Counted from the first letter of the stretch, positions 1 to 11,446 are shown. The stretch: DNA of 64,000 bases from Golubevia sp. BC0850 (GCA_012976225.1 JAAVVG010000015.1:558001-622000); one strand, 5' to 3'. Notes: a model not told the origin generated them from the letters alone. Program-made: numbers and translations.

Positions 1-1606
1 TTATAGAGCTGGTGAATTCTTCATTGATAATATCTTGGAGAAGAGAGGTGAAGGTACGGGGGGAAAGAAGAATGTTTTGGAACTTGGTGGAGAAGAAAGG
101 AGAGAGGAGATTGAACTTTAGAGCAAGGGCTTAGAGAGGTAGAGGATGGGTGAAGATAACGGGTTTTCTTTGTTGCAATCTGCAATGAATATACGTTTTG
201 TATTCTGAGAATCATCTACGAGAACGTTGAAGGTATTTTGATTGTGAAATAGTAACAGAGTGAAGCTAGATTGAAGTTTCTCACTCAAGCTTGACCTGTT
301 AATCCATTCGATTCCAAGAATCCTGACCTTTCGATCCCAGAGCATTCTAACTGACATTCACAGTATGTAGTCAGAGCAACGTTGGAAACGTTGAGCTTCT
401 TGAAAGCTTGAAACGGTTGGGCTTTGCTTCTTCCTTCCTGACTACTCCATCCAAATCAGTCTTTCTTCCCTTTTCTTCTTTCTAGTGATGGAACACAGCG
501 AAATAGTGGAGTGGCTAATCTGTCTTTGGTTCCTTCTGAGAGACAGACTTTCACCAGATTCAATGGATATTGGGGAAAGGAATGAATGAGGTACTTTTTG
601 AATCTTGATCGCGATTTCGCGAGAAGATCGAAGTTCAGAAGTCGAGGAGAGAGGTTCTTCCTCAACTTCTTGTTCCCAACTTCGTCCTCCTCTCTGGTTC
701 ACTCTTTGGAGCTGAGATACAATCAGATGGCAAGTCCAGAAGAAAAGGTCCGACCCTGAAGAGAAAACTGGATCCATTGCCTCTCGTTCCGGAAGTGCTC
801 TCTACAAGTTTCAATCCTCCAGTCTTTCTCTCTTCATCGCTTCATCTCAAATCACCCACTATTCTTTTATCAATGGAGGTTCCACTCTTGTCAACTGCAA
901 ACTTCTTCACGACAGAAGGCCTTACGTACTCCAGGTATCCGAGATGAAGATGAACGAAGAGCATGAGCTTCAGTCTAACTCAGATGAGATGATTGAGAGC
1001 ACTTGAAGATTCTTTTGGTGTCTTAACACTAGAGGCATAGAGGGATGAGCCATTCTTTCCCTTTCAAGAAGACTTGAAGAGCTGAGCTAAGGTGTTCTTC
1101 CATTTCACTTTTTCACCGACTCTGTGATGGAAATTTGGCATCGGAAATACTGGAGGACAGCTCTACCGAGGTGACCTGAAAAGAATAGAATAAAATGCCA
1201 GCTAAAATCTATTGAAACATAAACTCATTCCAAGAGTGGTCTTCACCAGACGCGACCTTTCGTCCTTTCGAGGATCGCTGTGGATGCGAGCTGATGACGC
1301 GTGGCTTCCCGTTTCAGACCGACGAGCGAAAATGCTTCACCTCCAGGCTGAAGCTGATCATTCTTTTTTCTACTTTTAGCCTGATGCCCTCGAATGGTTT
1401 CAACCTCGCGCGCTTTCTTTGAATACGAGGCGACTTACTGAACATATTCTCTTTCCCCCTTCTTCGCCATCCCATTCAACCTTAATCATTTTTCACCTTC
1501 CTCTCTCTTTCTTCCTCCCTAAAAGAAAACTTAAAGTCGAAAACATCCAAGCCCATCGTCATACTAATTCAAACGAACTCCATTATCTTAGAATCACACC
1601 CATCAA
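1..1606. other. No recognised gene; possible decayed coding sequence on minus strand
   Basis: Several short open stretches lie on the minus strand (118-357 and 442-777), but none has a recognisable domain or convincing splice chain. Their style (Ser-rich, ordinary codon use) would fit remnants of the F-box/LRR-like family found elsewhere in the window, but I cannot show this. The stretch from about 1420 is pyrimidine-rich and would suit the promoter or 5' leader of the tentative gene that follows on the plus strand. Confidence 0.4.
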
Positions 1607-1970
1607 ATGTCAGGACGGCATCCACCCCATGTTCCGATTCAATCACCCCCCCCCAAAGGAGCTCGAACTACGCTCGATGTGAAAGGCCCTCGAAGTCTCT
1701 TCACTTTGTTGAGAAGGGCTTTGAGAAGCTTTGAAACGGTGAAGTAGTCTTCACTTTACCGAACGCTTACTGATTTGGTGCTTTATCCAAAGTACGTTTA
1801 GGGAGATGAAACAATCGCCAGGAACCACCGCTCATTCTGAAGCCTCCCTTCAAGGCCAAGACTCGTCAACAACTTCCACTCCTCTCGAAACTTTTGCCAA
1901 CTCTACAAACCCTCCCCCCCCCCCTATTCCTTCTATCTGGTCTCTTGCTCCTGCTCGAGGTGCCACTTGA
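1607..1970 (+). CDS. Tentative small two-exon gene, 101-aa Pro/Ser-rich protein
   Basis: I do not recognise this protein. An ATG at 1607 opens a frame beginning MSGRHPPHVPIQ, running to a possible donor at 1744. An acceptor at 1801 rejoins the frame in phase (exons 1607-1743 and 1802-1970; 137+169 nt, divisible by three). The intron would be 58 nt. The product is basic in the first 45 residues (RRALRSF) and then Ser/Thr/Pro-rich, with a run of five prolines near a C-terminal SIWSLAPARG. Codon-like sequence continues downstream in another frame (about 2025-2190, containing IEEADLSQSAYLLFRRI), so the real gene may be longer with another intron. It is convergent with the LRR gene at 2488-5274. 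The start, the end and the reality of the gene are all uncertain. Confidence 0.3.
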
Positions 1971-2487
1971 AGTAGTGAGGAGCGTTTGGGACCGCTTGAC
2001 TTTTTGGTGAAACGTTTCAAACGCTTACGCTTTCCATTGAGGAAGCTGACCTTTCGCAATCCGCTTACCTGCTTTTCCGCAGGATTCATGAGTACTTGCG
2101 GCAGCGGAGACACTCTCATTCGACACCTCGTCGCTTCAAGACAAACCACCCCACAAATGAAAGCGCTGAGTGCCCAGCAAACCCTTTCTTTGTCTTTTTC
2201 TTTTGTTTTTCCTCTTTTTTCTCTTTCGACTACAAAACCTCCAATCCACAATTTGAATATGTGTAGAAGCATGGCAGCTTGCAGGCTCAAGAACGTGACG
2301 AGTGATCTATTTGACTTTTCGACCACCTTTGGAGATCTAGAAGAAGCGTCCGTGGAATTGGAACTGACGTTCATTGTGACATGCTTATGTCAAGCGAAAG
2401 TTACAGATGAGCTTTCGATGTGTATGTTACAAATTGGTAGCTCTGTCTTGGACCTCTCCATCTTTCGTAGCACATTCTCAAACCTCA
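1971..2487. other. Interval between convergent genes
   Basis: No separate gene is recognised. A stretch at about 2025-2190 on the plus strand reads as plausible protein and may be a further exon of the tentative upstream gene. A T-rich tract at 2188-2235 would suit a 3' end for it. Confidence 0.3.
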
Positions 2488-5274
2488 TCAGTCCCAAGCA
2501 GAACCACCACCCCAAGCATCTCCTTCCCCTCCAATTTCTCCAGTCCCAAGTAATGAAGAAGCAGCAGTAATAGCTTTGAAAGGTTTCTGTCCAACCTTGT
2601 TACCATTTGTCTTCCTCTTGACGTTAACCACTCCTGCAACCGACGAATTGGCTTTCTGTTCTAAGGGTTTAGACGGCTCATCAACGTCCTTTGACTGTTG
2701 AGCATTATCAACTTGCATTTGAGGCTCAGGAATAGAAGGTTTGACAATCTCTGAACCTTCATCCCAAGCACCTTTGACTTTCTTCTTCTTTGGAACTTTT
2801 GATCTCGAATCTCCCTCTCCTTTTCGCTTCGAGTTTAGATTTCCATCTTGATCTGTTTTTGACTTCTTCGCTTGACTATTCTCGTGAGCCTTCTGAAGAC
2901 CTTGAGCCTTATCATCCCTCTTCCTCTTCTTCCCCTCCGCCTTTCCTTCACCTTCCTTCGTTTCTTCTCCATCATCTTTGATTCCATTAACAACATCTTC
3001 TTCAAACATAACGTTTTCTCCACCTCTCATCCAAGCGTCCTTAGCCCTTTTACCTTTCAATCCTCTCTTCTTGATGTTTTTCTCTTCGTCTCCAGCATTC
3101 TCCTTCTGAGGTTCTCCAGCTTGAAGATCTTCATCATCAGATTCTACTCCCATCAGAGGTTCATCCGCAATCTCATCTTCATCACTATCTCCGGGAGGAG
3201 GAGGACCAGCTCTAGCCCTAATTCTAGCTAGATTTGCGCCTTCTTCCTGATCCTTTCCCTTTGCATTCTTATTCTTCTTACTCTTGTCTTTCGACGTCTC
3301 CTTAGACTTCATGGTTACATCTCCTTCTTCATCATCTACTTCACGTCTCCTCTTTCCCCAAGCTTTTGCACTTCTTTCCTTACTTTCCTCTCCACCTTCC
3401 ATTTCCTTCTGAATCTCTAACTTTCTAGCCATCTTCTCTTGTTCTCTTCGTTCTTTCCTGGCAGCTTGAATTGCAGCTCTAGCTTCTTGACGTGAAGGTA
3501 GCTTTTCTGAAAGTCTTTGATTGTCTAGAACTCGAAGAGATGGGTGGGAGGATAGAATCTGGAGGTAAAGGAGCCCGAGAGCGACGAGTCAGTACTTTCA
3601 CGCCGATACGTCATTCGATCAATCATACGCTGAATGCATGCCACCAAAAGCGAGACGCTATCTCAACTTTGAAGAATTGCTCACCTTCTCTTTATAGCCA
3701 GCCAGCTCCGCTACCCCATTTCCTTTCAAATTCAAATGAGCTAGACCTCGTTTCTTGAACTTCTTATTTTGTGTCGGTGTGGTTGTTCCCTTCTTCTCTG
3801 TATTCTGTTGTTCGTCATCTTCTTCTGATTCTCGATCCTCTTCATCCGAATGGTCCTTCTCCTTCTCCGGACCTTTAGATTCACCTCCAGCTTTCTCCAC
3901 CACTAACCCCTCCAAAGATTTCCAATCCCTCAGTCCACAATCTCCAAGATCTAGAATCTCCAACCCAATAGCTTTCAAATCTAAACCTTTACCCCATGTC
4001 AGAATACTTTTCGGGAGGAATTCGATTTGAGAGTTGGAGTTCAATCTGACTTCTCGAAGTGAGGAGCACATTGTGAAATCTACCCATTCTGAATCTTCGA
4101 CTTCTTTGGATCTGGATTTGGGCTTGGAGTTGGAGGAGGTTTTGATCTTGTAGGAAAGTTTGTTGAAGCTCAATCCTAACTTCTTCAAAGCAGGTAAACT
4201 TGCAGGTAGACTTTTCGGTATCTTTTCGATTGAATTGTGCGAAAGAATTAAAGTGTTGAGGTTTGGTAGAAGAGGAAAGATTGAAGGTAGATTTGAAAGA
4301 GAATTATGAGATAGGACTAATGCTCGAAGGGAAGTTAAGGATAGAAGAGAGAGGGGAAGTTGGGAGAGGGAACAATGTGAGGCGTTGAGGACTGGGAAGT
4401 GAAGAAGGTGGGATTCGAGGGAAGTCAGAATGATCGGCGATTAGAACAAAGAAGGCAAAGGTCGAAATTTTCGTAGGGATCTCAGCTTGAAAGGTCCATC
4501 TAATCCTCCAGGGAGGCCTCTCATACAAGACTATCTACCTGTTCACACCTTCTCTATGACAACGAGCTCATCTCACTCACCAAACAGTTCCTGAAATCCA
4601 TCCATTCCTTTCCAGGTTTCCTGCCCTTTCGATCCCAGATCATTCCCACTGACATTCAAAGTAGTCAAAGCATCTCCAAAAGCTTCACCTTCTTCTTCTT
4701 CCTTCTCTGCCGCCTTTTCCTTTTCCTTTCCTTTGTTGTTCTTCCTAATCTGCTTCTTACTAATTTCAGCAGCTTTTCCTAACCAACTAAGCTGATTCAA
4801 CCCATTCGGCCAATCAACAGATTTTGGGACGTTGCAAAGATCAATCTTCCTCAGAGCAATGAATTTTGAGAGAGTTGAGATTAAGGCTTCGACTGGCGGC
4901 AGAGGATTGGAAGATAGGACTAGAGAAGTTCTAGATAGAATGTCTGATTGAGGAGGAGGAGAGGAGGAGGAAGATGGAGTGGGAGAAGATGGTTCATCTA
5001 TAGTACATACTTCTGCTTTTGCTGCTTCTGTTTCTTGCTCTTGATGCCCTAAAGAGCTGCTGCTGTTGAGGATGAAAGGTTTCTCTCTGCTATTTCCTCT
5101 GAATAAACCTCTATCACTACTTGCTCTTCCTCTATCACTCCAAGCACCTCTACCTCTACCTCGACCTCTTTCCATTGCTCTGCCTCTTCCTCGACCTCCT
5201 CTCTCACTGAAGCTACCTCTACCTCTACCTCTTGCAGCGTTCAATAGCTTGTCTAATTTACTTGCGCCTTCCAT
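2488..5274 (-). CDS. Leucine-rich-repeat protein with RGG-like N-terminus and Lys-rich acidic C-terminus
   Basis: Three exons (4581-5274, 3685-4391, 2488-3501) join in phase to give about 804 aa. Residues 1-75 hold Arg-Gly runs of the RGRGRG kind, typical of RNA-associated or nucleolar proteins. Around residue 140 and again across exon 2 there are leucine-rich repeats (LRALVLSHNSLSNLP, then LNTLILSHN and LGLSFNKL), the LxxLxLxxNxL form used for protein binding. The last 340 residues are charged and low in complexity, with many KKK/KRKR clusters that would act as nuclear localisation signals, and end GGGSAWD. Neither catalytic motifs nor membrane segments are seen. The architecture is known from uncharacterised nuclear LRR proteins of basidiomycetes; a role in ribosome biogenesis or RNA binding is inference only. 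The start at 5274 is the first ATG of the RG-rich exon. Confidence 0.8.
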
Positions 5275-6012
5275 CTATTATGTCGTTGGTGTGGTTTTGG
5301 GTCGAAAAAGTTTGGAGGCTTCAAAATCTCGATCCGAATCCTTCTTGAAATCTGTTCAGTTCAACTTGTTCGCCCAATTAACTTGTTTTGAATAGCATTA
5401 TTCATACAAATCCACTCATGTCCTTCAACCAAAAGAAAAACGAAACCAAACTTCGAGCTCATCCCAGATTCGACCTCCCTCGCTTTGACTGTTTGAAATT
5501 TGTCTGAATCGAGAAGTTCGAATGATTCTCCATCGAATCACATGATCGAAGTGCTTTTCTTTTTCACTACTGATTGGCCATTCGGATCTCTGAAGAACTT
5601 TAATTGGAGAAAAGCCAAAAAAAAAAAAAAGTCGGGAGCACAAAAAAAATGAGAAGCAGCATCTCACTGGGTGTCGACTTTCTGATCGATGAAGCGTTTT
5701 CAGCGCCTTGAAACTGAATAAACAGCCTCGCCGAGCTGACTCACGGCTTCTCAAAAGCGTTGGATTGAGCAAATGGATCTGTGGTTGCTTGCAGTCAACT
5801 TGTAAAAGTACGCGAAAGACAGGATCTAAAAAGGGCACTCTCTCTTTCTTTCTCTCTCTTTGCTTTTACCTCTCACTTCTCTCACTTCTCTCTCTCTCCT
5901 TCATAACATCTCTCACTATGACCTAGAGGGTTCGGTGTAATAGAAAACCAACGTTTTCTTGTTCTAGAGACCAACCAACTCTTCTCCTCCCCTTCTCTTC
6001 CAACACTTCAAC
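5275..6012. other. Intergenic stretch between two minus-strand genes
   Basis: No gene is recognised. It contains a 14-nt A run near 5617-5630 and a long pyrimidine-rich tract (about 5835-5905), as expected for promoter or 5' leader sequence of the LRR gene and the 3' flank of the membrane-protein gene. Confidence 0.5.
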
Positions 6013-7184
6013 TCAATCTCTAGTGGGACCCAGGAAAGGAGAACTTGGATTTGAAGAAATCCCCTTTACAATTTCCAACACATCTTCATATTTCTGATTA
6101 TCTCTTTGAAGTTCAGAATGAGTTCTTCTAGTGATTGATTCTTCGTCTGCATTGCCGTCATCATCGACTGATCTTGATATTCCGGCTTGAGTTTCGCTTT
6201 CTCTGTCCCCTCTATCTCCCTGAACGAAGTTAACTTCCTCGTCATAGATGTCCTCTTCAGTTTTAGGAGTAAAAGAAGTTGGAACATCCCCTCTCTTCTT
6301 GAATCTAGATCCATCACTAATCAACAAACTCTCACGATTCGAACTTTGTTGACCAACACCTCTATTTCCTCCTCCTAAAATATCAACTCTTTCTTCCTCG
6401 TCTTCATCTCTAAAGTCTGCTTCTTGGACTTGAGCATAAGTATGTCCTTTTCTAATCGGAGAACTTAAGATCAAACCTTGAGCTTTTAGCTTTTTCTGAC
6501 TACGACGATGGTCTCTACAGATCATGATTAACCAACCTCCGAAGCAATAGAAAAAGAAGAAGGCACAAGCTGATAGAGTGATTGTGACTTTTGAAAGTTG
6601 AGAAGGTTCAAAGATCAGAAAGAAGTGGATGGGTTCCAGTCAGTCAAAAGTTTGACGAACCTGCTCTCGAGCTGTGAGAAGTGGGTTTGACTTACGAATG
6701 AGGACATTCTGAGAGACGAAAGGTGTCGGAGAAAGTTTGAGAGCATATAGTCAGCTCACATGAAGGACTCTTGGCTTGACGAACTGTCGAAACCGCGCAG
6801 TGACTCGTGATTCCGTTCTTCCAGAGACAGTCTTTAAAGAATTTATGTGAACAGCTGCCTACTCTATCCCCCTCTCTCTGTGATGAATGAGGTTTAAAGG
6901 TGTGATCTCACCTGTTTTCCATCAGCTACTTTCTCTTCTGGGGTCATGGGAGTCTCTGAAGAGGTGGAAGTCGAAGAACTGGTTTTGGATGCTGAACTTG
7001 AAGTCTCAGATAAAGAAGTTGCAGAGCTCGATTCTAGAGTTGAGCTGGTAGAATCCGAGGACGAAGTGGGAGTTGAGGGAGAAGTGGAGGCAGAAGAACC
7101 TGCGGATGAAGATCTTGAAGGAGTTGCTGAATCGGAAGTTGTTCTGACAGAAAATGAAAGATGAGATGATGAATGGCTCTTCAA
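6013..7184 (-). CDS. Ser/Thr-rich single-pass membrane protein (5' end unresolved)
   Basis: Three exons are clear: 6912-7184, a 13-nt micro-exon at 6696-6708, and 6013-6587. They join in phase (273+13+575 nt). Exon 1 is almost wholly Ser/Thr (an O-glycosylated stalk, inferred). The micro-exon plus the start of the last exon form one hydrophobic helix (NVLILTITLSACAFFFFYCF), followed at once by CRDHRR, a basic stop-transfer. The cytoplasmic tail of about 165 residues is acidic and lacks a known domain. The layout of extracellular Ser/Thr stalk, one TM and cytoplasmic tail is that of fungal wall-stress sensors (Wsc/Mid2 style) and of other basidiomycete surface proteins, but no WSC domain is visible. 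The N-terminus at 7184 has no signal peptide. Plausible extracellular coding sequence continues upstream at about 7500-7640 (PRTFSYNISF), so one or more 5' exons are missing from this model. Confidence 0.6.
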
Positions 7185-7798
7185 ATATCACTTCGAGATA
7201 GAAAGATTTATTAATTAGAAGGAAAGGGGGAAAATCTGAATGAGTGGTTAGAAGAACTTACTGTCTTGGAAGTAAGAGAACTCTCTCAAAAAGTGATTGA
7301 GAATCTAGACGACGTTCGAGAACGATAGGTTCCATTCTGTGCATTGCTGTGAGAAGCTTTGGAAGATTTCCGGATAGAAATCTGAAAGGTTTGAGATGTT
7401 CGGGAAGGTAGAAATTGGAGGAGGTCTTTAAATGAAATTTCCCCCTGAGTTGGGTGGCAGTGCTCTGTCGTATGAAGCTATGAACTCATTTTCAAACTCG
7501 AACCCCTCAAAGTTCTGCTTTCTTCGGAACCAGCTCGATCACATCTTCATCGGAATTTTGTAGAAAGCTGATGTTATAGGAGAAAGTTCGAGGAAGGGTG
7601 GGACCATTCAGAGGCAGAAAGATGAGAGTCTCGAGGCAGAAGAGCTAATGTGTACCGTAGAGGGAAGCAAAGATTGTTTCGACGATTCTTGAAATTAGAT
7701 CAATAGCTAATGTACAGAACATTGAAGTAGATCGGTGGATGAAAATGGAAGAGAGAGCTGAACAGAAGAAAACCTCGAAACAGAACAACTCGACGAAA

Positions 7799-8488
7799 CT
7801 AGCGACTCCGTCTCTCTTCCTTCGATAATTGATTGAGAGCCCCAGGAAAGCCAGTTTCCATCAAGACCAGAAATAGCACCATCAAAGCTATTACTAGGGC
7901 TCCTCCCGAGGCGAAACTCAACAAGATCCAAAGTAGTTCCCCAGCTTGAGTGTTGATTCCGAACATCCAACTAGAAAGCGGGTCGTTGTGAATTGGTCGA
8001 TCCGAAAGAAACAGATATAGTGGTAGTAAACCTGGAAGAAAGACCAGTGCTAGCATGCAAAGAAAAATAATTCTTGCTATCCATCTCAGTATCCACGAGG
8101 TCGACTCTGCTGGTGGTCGAGTTGAAGTCGGTTTTGAAGTCGAAGAACCCTCCTTGGATTTGATGGAAAGGCTGGATCGAAGCTTCTTAACCTCTTCCAA
8201 AGCGCATTGAGTCTCCTCGAAAGAAGTTTCCAGTCTCTTCTGGAGGTGAGCGAGGGTCTCTTCGGCTAATGGAGGGAAGAGAGAGGAGATTGCAGATCGA
8301 GGTTCAAAGATGCTCTTTTCAGATTCTGTACTCACTTTGAGCCATTCTCTCAGAAACAATTTTAGGTTTTTCTGAATCGAAAGGAAAGAAAGAGAGGAAA
8401 GGAATTGTTTGTTGTGTTTAGGGGCTAGCACCACGATGCCGAATCGACTGCTCATTTGGCTCACCTCCAACTCATTACCTTCCTTCAC
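7799..8488 (-). CDS. Hypothetical protein with two C-terminal membrane segments
   Basis: A single exon encodes 229 aa, or 217 aa if the second ATG (MSSRFGIVV) is used. Residues 75-120 are charged and helical, possibly a short coiled coil (EETLAHLQKRLETSFEETQ). A Ser/Thr/Pro linker follows. Two strongly hydrophobic segments come next: IIFLCMLALVFLPGLLPLYL and, about 30 residues on, LLWILLSFASGGALVIALMV. The protein ends with a basic tail (KEERRSR). The topology suggests a hairpin membrane anchor of an endomembrane or plasma membrane, with the N-terminal half in the cytosol. I do not recognise the family. The ATG lies about 175 bp from the divergent secreted-repeat gene on the other strand, so the two may share a promoter. 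Confidence 0.6.
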   Translation of the reverse strand: MKEGNELEVSQMSSRFGIVVLAPKHNKQFLSSLSFLSIQKNLKLFLREWLKVSTESEKSIFEPRSAISSLFPPLAEETLAHLQKRLETSFEETQCALEEVKKLRSSLSIKSKEGSSTSKPTSTRPPAESTSWILRWIARIIFLCMLALVFLPGLLPLYLFLSDRPIHNDPLSSWMFGINTQAGELLWILLSFASGGALVIALMVLFLVLMETGFPGALNQLSKEERRSR

Positions 8489-8665
8489 TCATCACTCCTC
8501 TTATTAACGAACTCCCCAATCCCAACCAAATTTCTTTTGAATTGAAGTGAAGCCAGCTCTTTAAACCTCAACTCTCAATATCAACTCACCCTCTTTTACC
8601 CAAACTCTCTTTTAATAACCTCAAACCAACCCTCAACTACCAACACCACCACCGCAAATCTAATC

Positions 8666-10777
8666 ATGCGTGTCGCTTCCACTTTCGTTCTCGCTTTCTT
8701 TGGAGCTCTAGCTTCAGTCAATGCTACTGCTGATAGTAAGTAGAAGGTTTGATTGAGACTGGTATACCTCCCCTTTTTTCTCCCACTCACCCCCCGCACT
8801 CTCTTACCCCTCTGCTAACTCTCCCTCCTCTACAGCCCCAGATGTTGACTCTGTCGGTGTCTTACCAGCCTTCATTCAATATCAAAACATGTACGCCAAT
8901 GGAGATCATTCAGCCAAAACTGTCAAGCAACTCAAATCCTTAGGAGCCAAGTTAGATGAACAAGATGTTGATCTCACCAAAGTCATCGGAACCTCTTCTG
9001 ATTCAATGGATTTGATTGATATGATTGATTCTTTCATCTCTTTAAAGTCAGCTGGTATGTCAGAAGAAGATCAAGATTCAATCATCAAATCTAGAGCTTC
9101 AAAGGAAGATGATGAAGAAGATTGTGAAGATGAAGAAATGGCTGCTCCTGGAAAAGTTGAACAATTCATCGCTTTAAACAAGAAACTTTCTACTAAAGAT
9201 GCTGATAAGGCTTCAGATTACAAGTCTGACTTGAAGAAATTCAACAAGTTGGGTAAACAATTGAAGGCTGACGGAACTCAAATCAAACATGTTGTTGGAA
9301 CTGGAAAGTTCGGTAAAGCTGCTGCTAAGATGGTTGAAGATACTAAGGAGGATGTCTCTATTGAAGGTCTTCTAAAGATCGTCAAGGATTCCGTATCTGA
9401 TGAAGCTTCTACCAACAAGGAGCGCGAGTGCGATGACGAGAATGAGAAACGTAAGTGACTTGTTTGGAAATCGGGAGGAAGGAGGGCACGGTGGTCTGGC
9501 TGGGTTTGAAAGATGGCGGGGATCATTGGTCTTCCCTCGGGACAAGTTGGAGTTGTCCTTGGAATGTTGGTTCAATTCATCTTTGATAGTGAAAGTGGGG
9601 ATACAAAGTCTTTTGGGCAAGCCGCCGGTTCAGGCCGGACCCTCTCTCCCCCTTCTCCTTTGCTGCCACTCACCATCCCACCCTCGTCTCTCCTCTGCTT
9701 CGCCCACTACAGGTGACTCTACTCTCGCCGCCCCAGGAAAGGTTGAACAATTCATCGCTTTGAACCAAAAGCTACGCGAGTCTGACGCTTCCAAGTCATC
9801 CACCTACAACGCCGACGTCAAGAAGTTCCAAACTCTAGGAAAGCAACTCAAAGCTGAAGGTTTACAATACAAGAAGGTTCTAGGATCTTCTGAATTCGCT
9901 CAAGCCGCCGTCAAGTTGATGGAAGATCTTTCTGACGACGTAGCAACTCTCGGAGACATGTTGAAGGAACTAGTTGGAGATATCTTGAAAAGAGATACTT
10001 CTGAAATCGCTGCTCCAGGAAAAGTTGAACAATTCATTGCTCTTAATCAAAAGCTAACTCAACCCGATGCTTCCAAATCCTCAACTTATGGAGCGGATGT
10101 TAAGCAATTCCAATCTCTAGGAAAACAATTAAAGAAAGAAGGTTTATCAACTGACAAGGCTTTAGGATCTTCTGCCTTCGCTGTTGCTGCCAAGAAGATG
10201 ATCAAAGATGTCTCTGATGATGTTAAAGAAGTTGGATCTATGTTAACTGAAGCTCTTGGAGATGTTGTTAAGAGAGACGGTTTAGCTGATCTTATCGGAG
10301 ATATAATTCCAACCGAAGAAAACCTCAAGAAACTTTCTAATGCTCTAACTAACCCTGAAGCTGTCTCATCTCCTCATTATCAGAAGACTCTAGAGAACTT
10401 GAAGAAGGTTGGATTGAAGATGAAGAAGGATGGTAAAGATGTCAAGAGTTTGGTTGGAACTGGTGAACAAGCTGAAGCTTTGGCTGAAATGTTCAACCAG
10501 GCTGGTGATAAGCAGACTGATGTTAGAGATCACAGTATTCCAATCTTGAGCGGTAGAAGTGAGTACATTTGTTTGGTTTTGGTCATGAAAGTGATGGTAG
10601 AGTGGTGAATCGATACTGACTTTGATCATTCCTTCCAACACTCCCTCTCAATCCTTGCACCACCTCTCCTCAATTCTTTCACCACTTCTTCATTCTTTCA
10701 CAGACCTTCACGGAGACGCACACTCTCACGCCTCGATGGCTCGTCGTCGTGCTCACTCCCATGGTCTAGAAAACTAA
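8666..10777 (+). CDS. Secreted repeat protein with Lys-Arg sites between units (KEP-like precursor)
   Basis: Four exons (8666-8735, 8836-9450, 9713-10558, 10704-10777) sum to 1605 nt, 534 aa. Residues 1-20 are a signal peptide (MRVASTFVLAFFGALASVNA). About five related units of roughly 95 aa follow. Three are very similar and begin AAPGKVEQFIALN (near residues 126, 234 and 328). The first and last are divergent. A consensus within units is LGKQLK followed by a G-SS-FA or GTGKFGKAA segment and a DDV stretch. Lys-Arg pairs stand just before units at NEKRDS, LKRDTS and VKRDGL, as Kex2 (kexin) would cut. The C-terminus is His/Arg-rich (HSHASMARRRAHSHG). I know no named family. Fungal kexin-processed repeat proteins (Ustilago Rep1 is one) share the logic, but their units are usually shorter. 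Processing into about 95-aa helical proteins is inference. The adjacent 10.8-11.8 kb holds no gene. Confidence 0.85.
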
Positions 10778-11446
10778 ATGTCTTTCTTGAAGGATGACTT
10801 TCAAATCTATGCCAGTCATAGATAACTCATCTTTGGATCCAAGATCGTTTTCATTCTATCTACTTTTTTAAAACCCTTGGCTCGGACCTTCCATCTTATC
10901 TCTACATATGCTCGTCGATCTTCTCTTCTCCATGGACCATTTTCCTTTCCTTACACAAAACACGCTCTTTAAATCTCTTACAACATGCTATCGTTTCTTT
11001 TTCCCTCCTTACTAACCATCCTTTAGTTCTGAAAAATCTTCCTTTTCGATAAAGCCCATTCTTGTTTTTTCTTGTGTTCTCTCTGGTCTGTTTCTTTTCA
11101 TAATCTTCCAAGTCTGTTCTTTCTTTCCTTTTGACGGTTGAATTCTTTTGTGATCATCATTCTCGAGAAACATTTCACAACACAGAGTTTGTAGACTTTG
11201 CATTCAAAGAGAGAGTCCAAGTGGCTGTGAAGGATCGAAGAGGGACGGAGAACTCAAGCGTTTTTCGAGCTCCGGTTTTCATAATTTCATGAAATTATTG
11301 ACTTGATTTGAAGTATCTTATGTCAAGGTAATGGCTGAGAATTCAACCCCCATCCCGAAATTGAGAAGGTTGTCGTCATCGACATGTAAATAAGCGCCAC
11401 AATTTTTCGGATCTCTACACATGTACAGACGATCCCACGAACTTCT
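10778..11446. other. Intergenic, no gene seen
   Basis: This is the 3' flank of the repeat-protein gene and the distal upstream region of the first transporter gene. Small open frames here lack splice context and domains. Confidence 0.5.

Noticed and set aside
7006-7191. Alternative frames opposite and within the Ser/Thr-rich exon, including an acidic Glu/Val-rich frame on the plus strand
   Set aside because: They are mirror effects of the Ser/Thr-rich codons; the minus frame is the one that splices into a TM helix and tail.
9278-9620. Minus-strand open frames opposite the secreted repeat gene
   Set aside because: They are shadows of the repetitive plus-strand exons, with no splice or domain support.
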